64,000 nt of DNA from JAJRVM01 sp963700515 (GTDB lineage Bacteria; Planctomycetota; Planctomycetia; Pirellulales; Pirellulaceae): NCBI GenBank assembly GCA_963700515.1, contig CAVOXY010000024.1, forward strand, positions 62,001-126,000, read 5' to 3'. Within the stretch, counting starts at the first letter, position 1. The number at the start of each line of letters is the position of its first letter. Made by a program: the position numbers and the translations under genes. Under the pieces are notes generated by a model. It saw only the letters and a list, made by a program, of their open reading frames with translations, had not been told where the DNA came from and did not search any database. Positions 37,957 to 47,361 of this stretch are shown in pieces.

Positions 37957-40234
37957 TCACAGGTCGATGTCCAACTTCTCCCACACGGAGGCACCTTCAG
38001 GTATCTCGGCCGCCTTCAGGTGCGGAAAGGTCTTGAAGAGGAAGTAGACCAGCGGCAGGACGCCGAACACGATGATCACGGTGTCGGGGATGATGCGCAA
38101 CTGACCCAGCCTGGCCACGATCGGCCGTTCGAAGAAGGAGACATCGCGCGCGACCCACAGCCCTTCTGCATAGCTCGTCCACGCCTGGGCGATGCCGACC
38201 GGGAAGAGCGTCACCAGCGTCATGATCAGCAGGCCGCCGTTGAGGCCCCAGAACGAGACCGCCAGCAGGCGGTCGTTCCACTGGTCGCGCTCGCACCAGG
38301 CCACGCCACGAGAACAGCAGGAGCGAAATCGACAGCATGCCGTAGACGCCGAACAGAGCGCCGTGGGCATGGTTCACCGTCAGGTAGGTGCCGTGCTCGA
38401 AGTAGTTGACGATCGGCAGGTTGATCAGGAAGCCGAAGACACCGGCGCCGAGGAAATTCCAGAACGAACTGGCGACCAGAAAGTACATCGGCCACTTGTA
38501 GGAGAACTCCTTCCCTTCGGCGCGGATGGATTTGTACTCGAGCAGCCCGCGGACGACCAGTCCGAACATCGGCACCGGCTCGATCGACGAGAAGACCGAT
38601 CCGATGGCGAGCCAGATCGATGGGCCGCCGTACCAGAAATAGTGGTGGGCCGTGCCGAGGATCCCGCTCAGGAAAACCAGGGCGGCCGTAAAATAGGCGA
38701 CTCGTAGCGCGGCCTTGGCCGACACCAGCCCCATGGCCACCAGCAGGACGGAGATCACCGCCGCGCCGAAGAACTCGAAGATGCTCTCGACCCAGATGTG
38801 GACCACGAACCAGCGCCAGTAGTCGGCCACCGTGAGGTGCGAGCCACGCGCGTAAAGCAGACCGAAGGCAAAGAAAAAGACGACCAGGATCGCCGAAAAC
38901 ACGTAGAAATTGACCAGCGCCTTGAAGTGGGGATCTTTCGGTTTGGCACTCGAGGGTCCGACTGCCCGATAGACGATCACCAGCCAGAACACGAGCCCGA
39001 CGAACAGCAGGATCTGCCAGAACCGACCCAGCTCGAGGTACTCCCACCCCTGGTGCCCGAACCAGAACCAGAGGTTTCCGAACCCGCCGTTGATGCCTAC
39101 AACTTCTCCCAGCAGGCTGCCCACCGCGACCAGCAGAACGGCCGCGAACAGAAGCTGCACGAGCACGCCTTGTCGCTTTGGCTCCCGACCACCGACGATC
39201 GGCGCGAGGTAGATCGCCGAGGCAACCCAGGTGGTGGCGATCCAGAAGATGGCGAGCTGCAGGTGCCACGATTTGGCCCAGCTGTACGGGATCAGCTTGC
39301 CCACGATGGCCAGGAAGAAGGTGCCCGGATGGACCGTGTAGTGCGCCAGCAGTCCGCCGAAGGTGGTCTGCACGAGAAACAGCAGGATCACCACCAGGAA
39401 GAACTTGGCCGCCTTGAGCTGGCTCGACGTCAACGGCGCGTCGATCAACTTGTCGGCCAGCGCCACGCCCCTGGCTTCGCCATACCACAGCCGGTCTCGA
39501 TGTACCCAGAAGATGAACAGTCCCAGCGTCACGAACAGCGAAACGATTCCGCCGATCGACCAGATGTAGGTCTCCGTGGTGGCGACATTGCCGATCGTGC
39601 GGTCCGGTGGCCAGTTGTTGGTGTAGCTGTGGTCCTTGCCGGGGCGATTGGCCGACGCCACCCAGGCCGTCCAGAAGAAGAAGCGGGCTATCTGGCGCCG
39701 CTCCTCCGCCGTGGGCACCGTATTGGGAAGGAAGCCATAGCCTTGCTCGCCGTCGCGGAATGTCTCTTCCCAGAATCGCTCAGTGTCGCCCAAGGCGGCG
39801 ATCTGCGCGGCACTCAATGTCAGCACGTCCGTCGCCTGATCATACCGGTTCGTCTTGATTTCACGACGAGTCCGTATGTCGACCACGTCACGATCTTCGC
39901 CGGTCAACTCCTCCAACGGCCGCCCGAACGAATCGCGGGCAACTTGTCCCCGCACGGTCTCGCCCATCAGATGGAGCGTGACGGCCGAGAACTCCATGCC
40001 CCGCTGCGAGCCGTGCCCCCACACGCTGCCGTGATCCATCAGTCCGTACCGCTGGTAGACGTCCTGCCCGGCGATGATGTCACTCTTGGTGAACAGCGTC
40101 TTGCCGGCGGGGTCCAGGACCTTGCCCGGATACGGTGGCGCCTCTCGGTTGGCGAACATGCCGCCGATCAGTAGACCGCCCAGCGAGACAACGAAGCTAA
40201 TGATGGCCGCCCATTTGAGTCTCTCGATGGTCAT
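37957..40234 (-). CDS. norZ: quinol-dependent nitric oxide reductase (qNor), one frame change
   Basis: Single-subunit membrane enzyme that reduces NO to N2O with electrons from quinol, about 758 residues. The start MTIERLKWAA at 40234 follows gaaggagc; the frame changes near 38300, after LLLFSWRG, and continues VAWCERDQWNDRLLAVSFWGLNGG to the end. The N-terminal periplasmic domain is cytochrome c-like without a CxxCH motif (IIAGQDVYQRYGLMDHGSVWGHG), as in qNor. Iron ligands are seen in HIWVESIFEFFG (His and Glu), LGTAHHYFWYGGP (two His) and NHAHGALFGVYG. These fit NO reductase rather than NO dismutase. It stands alone between mobB and rrf2. Confidence 0.92.
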
Positions 40235-40315
40235 GGAATGCTCCTTCGGTACGAGGCCCGGTGCGAAATATGTCGTGGCGGGCAAACTGCGGACCGGTTG
40301 AACCCAATGAAGGTA

Positions 40316-40339
40316 TTCCAGTTATCCCGGCTTTGTCAA
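40316..40339 (-). promoter_or_regulatory. possible promoter of the NO reductase gene
   Basis: Minus strand TTGACA at 40334-40339 is a perfect -35 box; the best -10 candidate is a weak ATACCT/TACCTT about 17-18 bases downstream. It would give a leader of about 75 bases. Confidence 0.35.
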
Positions 40340-40413
40340 CTGGAGACTGATTTTCCGCATCCTGCGACGATCATGCCGTCGGCAGCTATGACGATGGCCG
40401 GGTCCTGGAACGA

Positions 40414-40903
40414 TCAGGTTTGAATGACCAGCGCCGACACCCTGTCCGCCAGGCGCGCGACATCACCGCGGGGCCATACGGGAACGGAAACGTCGGGTCG
40501 GTCGTCGCTGACGACGGCGACGATGTCTTCCCGCTCAGTCGCCAGGCAAACGCATCCCGGTGCCCCGCGCCACACTTCGATCTTGAGGCCTGGCGCATCG
40601 ATGTCGCCTTCCACCAGCACGATCTGGCAATCGACAAACAGCCCTTCCAACCGCTCGTACTCGGTCTGGCCCTGGCGCGACATGAACACGCCCACGGAGT
40701 CCTGGGTGACAATTGCGCGCCGGTTGGCCGCCGGCCAAGCGGTGGCGGTAGGAATCTTTTCCCGGAGTGTCCAATTCATGGACGTGTCGCGAATGCTTGA
40801 TCGTACCGACTCGAATACCTCGACGGCAGAACTCCTCGACAAGGTCGACGATCAATGTCGTCTTCCCGTGGTTTTTTCGACCGACGATATGAATACGATT
40901 CAT
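40414..40903 (-). CDS. mobB: MobB, molybdopterin-guanine dinucleotide biosynthesis adaptor (one frame change)
   Basis: GTP-binding helper of Mo-bis-MGD synthesis. The start MNRIHIVGRKNHGKTTLI at 40903 carries the P-loop GRKNHGKTT near residue 8; then VGTIKHSRHVHELDTPGKDSYRH, the MobB hallmark. After a frame change near 40740 it continues IVTQDSVGVFMSRQGQTEYE and LEGLFVDCQIVLVEG. About 163 residues. Its ATG overlaps the moeA stop by one base. The cofactor product is needed by NarG. Confidence 0.88.
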
Positions 40904-42162
40904 CAACATAACTCCACGGAGGCATCCACCAACCACTCGAAGGGCAGCCTATCGCCCGCTTCCCGCATGCCGATGCCCGGCGGCACTTCGATGTAGCAGT
41001 TCGCTTGACTGGCTGCGAACAGGTCGGCTGAACTTCGCCCCGGCAGCGGTAGCAGCCTCCAGCCCTGCTCCCGTGTCTGCCCTGGGGAACGGCGCGGCCA
41101 AGCACGAACCAGGTCCGCAAAGGGTTGGCCTGCACGGACTCGGCCAGAGTCCCCACCGCGCGCGGGCGGTAGCGGCCGAGTGTCCTCCCAGACGCCGAAG
41201 TGCGGCGGATACATAGCGATGGAAGCAGAGGTGGGCGGCCAGCGGATTGCCGGGCAAGCCGAACACGAGTTGGCGACCGCGCGTCGCACACAGCAGCGGC
41301 TTGCCAGGTTTCTGGCGGACTTTGTGAAAACGAATTTCACCTCCTATCCGCCGTACTGCGTCGGGAACCAAGTCATATCTTCCCGCCGAAACTCCTCCAG
41401 TCAGTACCACAACATCACAATCCTGCATGGCGGCAATCGTCGCCACGATGGCGTCGTCGTCGTCGTCAGCGTGTAACACGCGAGTTGGAGGAACCCCCCG
41501 GGCCGTCGCCAGCGCCGCGAGCATGGGGCCATTGGAATCGCGGATTTGAGCCAGTCCGGGACGTTCGGCGCGGAGACCAACTCGCCTCCAGTCGTAATGA
41601 TTCCCAGCGTCGGTCGCGGAACCACGAGCACTTCTCGCCGTCCCACGGATGCCAGCACTCCCACGGCCAGGGGTGTCACCAGGTCTCCCACCTGAAGAAG
41701 CACGCTTTGTGCACGGCATTCGGAGCCCCGCAACGCCATGTGTTGACGCGATTGGATCCCCACGGGTAATCGCATGAATTCGCCGTCGCGGATCGACTGT
41801 TCGAAGGGAATTACCGCTTGCGTGCCCGGCGGACATTCCGCGCCGGTCATGATCTCGACACATTCGCCGGGCTCGAGTTGCCGTGCGCCGGCCTGTCCGG
41901 CCGCCACCTGTCCCACGACTCTCACCGTGTTCTTGTCTCCGTCGCTGGCCAGCAACACGGCGTAGCCGTCCATCATCGCCCGATGGAACGGCGGATAGTC
42001 GCGGTCTGCCACCACGCTTTCGGCCAATCGCAGACCCCTGGCGCACGGCAGCGAAATACGCCGCGGCGCGAGCGGCAAGGCAACCTCCAACACCATGCGA
42101 AGTGCTTCGTCAGGTGCCATCAGGTCTGATGGGGAAGCAAGCTCCTGGTCCTCAATGTTCAC
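40903..42162 (-). CDS. moeA: MoeA, molybdopterin molybdenumtransferase (frame changes)
   Basis: Inserts molybdenum into adenylylated molybdopterin, about 419 residues. The N-terminal part is intact: YPPFHRAMMDGYAVLLA near residue 58, ECVEIMTGAECPPGTQAVIPFEQ near 100-122, then VPRPTLGIITTGGELV near 183. A frame change near 41560 leads to DSNGPMLAALA, CDVVVLTGGVSAGRYDLVPDA and KPGKPLLCATRGRQLVFGLPGNP, the MoeA signature; a further one near 41180 leads to the end (YIEVPPGIGMREAGDRLPFEWLVDASVELC). Coupled to mobB. Confidence 0.9.
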
Positions 42163-42560
42163 TGCGGTACTCCCGAACGAATCTCTCCCAGCAGCTCGAC
42201 ATCTGTTCCATGGCGCGAACCATGTCCATCGGCGTGGCTATCAGGCTCATCGCGATTCTCCTCCCGCAAGGCGGAATTGTCGGCGACAGCGTCCGTCTTG
42301 TGTTGGATCGCCTCTCGCCAGCGTATTATATTGCTCTCTATCGGCCCGTGAAGATAGTGCCAAGGAACGGCATGGTCATGCGCGGTGTGCCCCCGACCTG
42401 TTCGAAGGAAGAATAAGGAAGGGGTATGGGCTGCCAAAAAGTCGGCTCTTGGTCGCTGTATGGCCGTGTGCAATGGCAATCAGTTCTGTTCCCCCCGTGA
42501 GGCCTTGCGCCGGTGGGGGATCGATTGGTCAGCTACGGTGATGCGGTCTGTCTCGTAAGC

Positions 42561-42740
42561 TTCCGCCGGGTTGATCCCGGCGCACGCCACAACTGGTCAG
42601 CGACCTCCGGCATTCCGCCTTCCAGGCTTCCGTCGGGTTGATCCCGGCGCACGCCACAACTGGTCAGCGACCTCCGGCATTCCGCCTTCCAGGCTTCCGT
42701 CGGGTTGATCCCGGCGGAGCCACAACTGGTCAGCTACCCA
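42561..42740. repeat. 67-base tandem repeat, about 2.7 units, with REP-like core
   Basis: Units begin at 42561, 42628 and 42695 with ttccg(c/t)cgggttgatcccgg; the first two are almost identical over all 67 bases and the third is cut after cacaactggtcagctacc. The palindromic core cgggttgatcccgg and the tail actggtcagc are shared with the copies at 55183-55220. Confidence 0.75.
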
Positions 42741-43178
42741 CACGCCATGACACACGGTCGGTCGCGTCCCCAACGCACCATCACATCGGGTCGTCGTCGC
42801 GACCCAGTCAAGCCGCGGCCTGTTTCGGCCTCGGCGAGCCGCCGTTTTTCCTCCCGACGCTTGGCTCGCCCGGCACACTTCGTGTCTCGCTTGCAGTAGC
42901 TGGTCTGTCCTCAGTCCGCCGGGATGAACCTGGCGGGGCTGCAGAACCGAGCGGAACAGAAATGGAAAGATCCCTCCATGCACACAACGGATAGTTCATA
43001 TCGCGGCAGGAGTGATGCTTTTTCGCCGAACGACTGGGCGGATTACGCAACCCCTACTGCGAGCGTCTGCCCCGCGTGCCATGTGACACATATGCGTCAC
43101 TTGTGATATCCGATTCATACCTTGTCTATTCTCTTCATGTTGCCGCGAAAAACGTACTACTCCCCATTTCCGCCCTCC

Positions 43179-43430
43179 ACCAGGTAAGGCGTGCCCGGGG
43201 GTAAACAGACCGAAATAGCAAATAGCGAATGGTGAATGGTGAATGGTGAATAATTAACGAGGGGAAAACGGTTGAGAAAGCCAATCATCGGGGCGTTCCA
43301 CTGCGGTGCAAGAACAGAAAAAGGACGAATCACGAACCGTCAATTATTCACCATTCACCATTAATAATTGACTTGGGAACCATGCATCGTGCATCCGAAA
43401 CCGTCAGCTCCGGGATCTTCCTCGGTTTCT
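43179..43430. repeat. dispersed hairpin repeat, copy 2, with GAATGGT heptad array
   Basis: Second copy of the element at 15051-15320, with only three gaatggt units. The left arm aatggtgaatggtgaataat (about 43234-43258) is complemented by the right arm near 43340-43365, 24 of 25 pairs, enclosing about 80 bases. At its end the similarity includes atcttcctcggtttct, which in copy 1 encodes the C-terminus of the rdgC-like gene, so copy 2 seems to carry a gene remnant. Confidence 0.75.
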
Positions 43431-43655
43431 TTGCTGTCCTTACTGCCAACGGCTAAACAATTACCAAAATATTTGTTTGTCACCCATCTTCTTGTCCTTT
43501 CTTGCCCGCTCGAGTCGGCGGGAGGAAGCCCGTGGGACCGGAACGAAAAGAGCCCGTGATCCCTTGCCGAACGGACGCAGTTGCCTCGATTTTCTAGCAG
43601 CCCATACCACTCGCCATTTCCGCCTGACCCGGCAGAGGGGGCGAGGGGGATGTGG

Positions 43656-43684
43656 ATTCTGCCGGGAAGCGGGTGGGCTATAAT
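43656..43684 (+). promoter_or_regulatory. promoter of the hybrid histidine kinase gene
   Basis: A perfect TATAAT at 43679-43684 lies 52 bases before the ATG at 43736. The -35 position (attctg, 43656-43661) is poor, so an activator may be needed. Confidence 0.4.
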
Positions 43685-43735
43685 GGGGCCGTCCGAGCGC
43701 TGCCTCAGGGGAAAAATTCGTCGCGGAGCCATTCC

Positions 43736-46700
43736 ATGTCTCAACCCGCCGTCCGTCACGATGGCCAACCGCCCCGGATCGGCTTGCTGCATTCGCTCAG
43801 CGGGACGATGGCGCTGAGCGAACAGCCGCTGTTGGATGCCGAGCAGATGGCGCTGGATGAGATCAATCAGCATGGCGGGGTCCTGGACTGCCGCATCGAA
43901 GCCGTTATCGCGGATGGTGCTTCCACTCCGGAAACCTTCGCCCGGCATGCACACGACCTGCTCGCAGCCGGTGTGAAGGCCTTGTTTGGCTGCTGGACGT
44001 CGGCATCTCGCAAGGCGGTTCGTCCGGTCGTGGAAGCTGCCAAGGGACTGTTGTGGTATCCGGTTCAATATGAGGGGCTCGAGGAATCGTCCCACATCGT
44101 TTATGTAGGCAGTTGTCTCAACCAGCAGATTACGCCCGCGGTCACCTGGGCGATTGCCAATTTGGGTCCCCGTTTATTCCTCATAGGCTCCGACTATGTC
44201 TTCCCTCGCACCGCGAACAGACTCGTGCGTTCGCAGGTGCAGCATCATGGCGATGACGCCGCCATCGTGGCTGAGCGTTATGTGCCATTGGGTGCGCGGG
44301 ACTTCGACGACACCGTCCGTGAAATCCGCTGTCTCAAACCGCATGTGGTGTTCAATACATTGAATGGCGACAGCAACCTGGCTTTCTTCCGTACGTACGA
44401 TGCGTTGGGGGCCACCGCGGGCGAGACTCCCGTGCTGTCGGTGAGCGTGGCCGAGACAGAACTGCAATCCATCGCGGAAATGGCGGCAGGGCACTTGGCC
44501 TGCTGGAACTACTTCGAGAGCTTAGACCTCCCAGGCAACCGGCAATTCATCGCGAACTTCCAACAACGTTACGGCGCGACACGGGTCTGCTCCGCGCCGA
44601 TGGTGCAGGCTTACTGCCAAATCTACCTGTGGAAGCAAGCAGTCGAAGCGGCCGGCACATTCGACATCGCCGAGGTCACGAAACACCTCGCGGGCCAGAC
44701 CTTTGTCGGACCGGCCGGGCCGCTCACGATCCAGGCGAACCATCACGTTACCATGCCGGCCTTTGTTGGCCGAGCCACGTCCGCTGGCCAGTTCGAGATC
44801 CTCTGGGCAAGCGCTCAGCCGATCGCACCCTTGCCTTGGCTGGGTGTCGAAAACTGCCAGTTGCCGGACAAGGCACTGGTGAAGGAAGCCATGGCTTCCT
44901 ACACGGAAATCCTCCATTACAGCGCGTCGTTGGAACGAGAAATCCAACAGCGCAAGCAGGCTGAGGAGGAATTAAAGCGAGCCAAGCTGGCGGCCGAAGC
45001 GGCCAACGAGGCCAAGAGCCTGTTCCTGGCCAGTATGAGCCACGAAATCCGCACGCCGATGAACGGTATTATCGGCATGACGGACTTGGCCCTGGATAGC
45101 GAGCTAACCGCCGAGCAGCGGGAGTACCTGGAGATGGTCAAGACTTCCGCGGATTACCTGCTGGCCGTCATCAACGACATCCTGGACTTCTCGAAGATCG
45201 AGGCTGGCAAGCTGGAAATGGAAACGATCGATTTCAGCCTCCGCGACCACCTGGAGGACACGTTGGCCGCGCTGGGACTGCGGGCCGATGCTAAGGGCCT
45301 GGAGTTGGCCCAGGAAGTCGCACCGGACGTGCCGGACGGTCTGGTCGGGGATCCGGGACGTCTGCGACAGATCATCATCAATCTGATCGGCAACGCGATC
45401 AAGTTCACGGAGCACGGCGAAGTCGCGCTGCGGGTCGAGCAAGAATCGCGGACGGACAACCAGGTAACCTTGCATTTTGCGGTGGCGGACACCGGTATCG
45501 GAATTCCCGACGACAAACGAGAAAGACTGTTCGTGGCGTTTTCGCAGCTCGACGCGTCGACCACGCGCAGGTACGGCGGCACGGGGCTGGGGCTGGCGAT
45601 CTCGTCGCAGTTGGTGCAACGGATGGCTGGGCGGATCTGGGTGGAAAGCGAGTTGGGAAGCGGGAGCACTTTCCATGTGGTGGTTCGCTTCGGCTTGTCC
45701 TCCGGACCGGTGCTGCGGCGGCTGCCCGTGGAAGTCACGCGACTGCGCGGACTGCCGGTCCTGGCGGTGGACGACAATCTCACCAACCTGCGTGCCCTGC
45801 AAGGAGTGCTCACGCATTGGGGCCTGCAACCGACCGTCGTTACCAGCGCAAGACAGGGACTGTCGCTGCTGCAGCAGGCGCAGCAGGCCGGGGAGCCTTT
45901 CGCGCTGGTCCTGCTGGACAACATGATGCCCGACATGGATGGCTTCACGCTCGTGGAGCACATCAATCAACATCCCGAGCTGGCAGGCGCCACGCTGATG
46001 ATGATCTCCTCCGCCGGACGTCGGGAAGACGCCCAGCGATGTCGGGAGTTGGGTGTCTCGGCCTATGTGGCGAAGCCGATCCGTCGAGCTGACTTGATGG
46101 ATGCGATTCTGCGAGCCTTGCGCCTCAAGGAATCTGATGCCGCGTGGTCGCGTTTGGCCATGCACCCATCACCAGGCCAAGCTGCGCGGCGACTGCAGAT
46201 CCTGTTGGCCGAGGACAACCTGGTCAATCAGAAGCTGGCGCTCCGCCTGCTGGAAAAGCGTGGACACGTCGTCGCCGTGGCACATAGTGGCCACGAAGTG
46301 CTGGCGGCGCTGGAGCAGCAGTCGTTCGACATCGTGTTGATGGATGTGCAAATGCCCGACATGGACGGATTGGAGGCCACGGCGGCCATTCGTGCCAAGG
46401 AGAGGAGTACCGGCGGTCACGTCCCCATCGTGGCCATGACCGCCCGCGCCATGAAAGGAGATCGCGAGCAGTGTCTGGCGGCCGGCATGGACAGCTATGT
46501 CTCCAAGCCGCTGCAGCCCACGGAGCTGTTGGACATCGTGGAGCGACTCGCGGCGACCGGTCACGATAATCAATCCGCGCCGGCTAAATCGTGTGCGCTC
46601 GCCCACGGCAACACACAATCTCCCGACCAGCCTGCCAGCTCAGAGCCGCTGCCCCCGGCTTCCCCGTTGGATTTCGACAGGGCTCAGGCGTTGGAGCAGG

Positions 46701-46993
46701 CCGGGGGAGACGCGGGCCTTCTGGAGGAGATGATTGCGGCCTTCGTCACCGAGTATTCGCCGCTGATGGCTGACATCCGTGACGCCATTGCCTGCGGCGA
46801 CGCCCGCCAATTGCATTTCGCTGCGCACACGCTCAAGGGCGCTGCACGCGCTCTGGCCGCGCCCACCGCATCTGGTGCGGCGGAACGGCTCGAAACCATG
46901 GGACGCGGCGGGGAGTTGGCAGAGGCCCTGTCGGTTTACGCGGAATTGGACGAAGCGATATGCCGGCTCTGCTCCGCATTGCACGCCACTTAA
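43736..46993 (+). CDS. soluble hybrid histidine kinase with amide/urea-type ligand-binding domain
   Basis: 1085 residues, start MSQPAVRHDGQPPRIGLLHSLSG. Domains in order: a periplasmic-binding-protein-like domain of the UrtA/AmiC/FmdD type (residues about 15-385, with GLLWYPVQYEG near 105 and VFNTLNGDSNLAFF near 205), a coiled coil (LEREIQQRKQAEEELKRAKL), HisKA with the phospho-acceptor His in SMSHEIRTPMNGIIG near 440, HATPase (DTGIGIPDDKRERLF, GGTGLGLAIS), two receiver domains (VDDNLTNLRAL...LLDNMMPDMDG and AEDNLVNQKLA...LMDVQMPDMDG) and a C-terminal HPt domain (FAAHTLKGAARAL). There is no signal peptide and no membrane helix, so the binding domain should sense a ligand inside the cell. No output regulator is adjacent. 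Confidence 0.9.
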   Translation: MSQPAVRHDGQPPRIGLLHSLSGTMALSEQPLLDAEQMALDEINQHGGVLDCRIEAVIADGASTPETFARHAHDLLAAGVKALFGCWTSASRKAVRPVVEAAKGLLWYPVQYEGLEESSHIVYVGSCLNQQITPAVTWAIANLGPRLFLIGSDYVFPRTANRLVRSQVQHHGDDAAIVAERYVPLGARDFDDTVREIRCLKPHVVFNTLNGDSNLAFFRTYDALGATAGETPVLSVSVAETELQSIAEMAAGHLACWNYFESLDLPGNRQFIANFQQRYGATRVCSAPMVQAYCQIYLWKQAVEAAGTFDIAEVTKHLAGQTFVGPAGPLTIQANHHVTMPAFVGRATSAGQFEILWASAQPIAPLPWLGVENCQLPDKALVKEAMASYTEILHYSASLEREIQQRKQAEEELKRAKLAAEAANEAKSLFLASMSHEIRTPMNGIIGMTDLALDSELTAEQREYLEMVKTSADYLLAVINDILDFSKIEAGKLEMETIDFSLRDHLEDTLAALGLRADAKGLELAQEVAPDVPDGLVGDPGRLRQIIINLIGNAIKFTEHGEVALRVEQESRTDNQVTLHFAVADTGIGIPDDKRERLFVAFSQLDASTTRRYGGTGLGLAISSQLVQRMAGRIWVESELGSGSTFHVVVRFGLSSGPVLRRLPVEVTRLRGLPVLAVDDNLTNLRALQGVLTHWGLQPTVVTSARQGLSLLQQAQQAGEPFALVLLDNMMPDMDGFTLVEHINQHPELAGATLMMISSAGRREDAQRCRELGVSAYVAKPIRRADLMDAILRALRLKESDAAWSRLAMHPSPGQAARRLQILLAEDNLVNQKLALRLLEKRGHVVAVAHSGHEVLAALEQQSFDIVLMDVQMPDMDGLEATAAIRAKERSTGGHVPIVAMTARAMKGDREQCLAAGMDSYVSKPLQPTELLDIVERLAATGHDNQSAPAKSCALAHGNTQSPDQPASSEPLPPASPLDFDRAQALEQAGGDAGLLEEMIAAFVTEYSPLMADIRDAIACGDARQLHFAAHTLKGAARALAAPTASGAAERLETMGRGGELAEALSVYAELDEAICRLCSALHAT

Positions 46994-47361
46994 AGGTGAC
47001 CATTGTTGAGAACTGTGCGCCACGACATGCCTGTGCGAACATCGTCACGTCTGGTGGTGGTTCTAGCAAGCGTTTACGGAGGCTCCAGCCAAAGCTTGTC
47101 TGGGGCCTGCCGGGGCCTGTCCTTGCCGAAGAGCGTATCCGGCATCAAAATCACAGGCTGGGTGCGTGAGTTTGGTAGGTCCCGGCTGACAGACTGAGAG
47201 TGTAAACCCGGCAGATGCGGCGATGCAGTCGGCTGGGCAACTGGAATACTGGCCGGTGCAGCGATACCTTCACGCGGTGGCGACTATGGAAATCGTCGGC
47301 GGCGGAATCGGTGCCTGTTGGACACCTGCCGTCGGCCTGATCGGAAAGGAACGTCAAGGCG
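46994..47361. other. intergenic stretch without visible signals
   Basis: 368 bases between the kinase and the GH20-like gene. Open frames are short and have no family pattern; no clear terminator or promoter seen. Confidence 0.5.

Larger units (their letters stand above)
42163..43735. other. long intergenic stretch rich in repeats
   Basis: About 1.57 kb without a credible gene, between minus-strand moeA and the plus-strand hybrid kinase. It contains a 67-base tandem repeat (42561-42740), the second copy of the hairpin repeat (43179-43430) and a promoter (43656-43684). The remaining open frames are short and show no family pattern. Confidence 0.6.

Noticed and set aside
38798..40174. 458-residue plus-strand open frame
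   Set aside because: Antisense to the NO reductase gene; highly charged composition typical of an antisense frame of a membrane protein gene.
37957..40234. NO dismutase instead of NO reductase
   Set aside because: The His/Glu iron-ligand motifs HIWVE, HHYFW and NHAHG look like those of qNor; a full alignment of quinol- and iron-binding residues would settle it.
43083..43100. gtgac/gtcac inverted repeat resembling a CRP/FNR site
   Set aside because: The arms are only five bases, spacing does not fit the CRP or FNR consensus, and it is more than 600 bases from any start.
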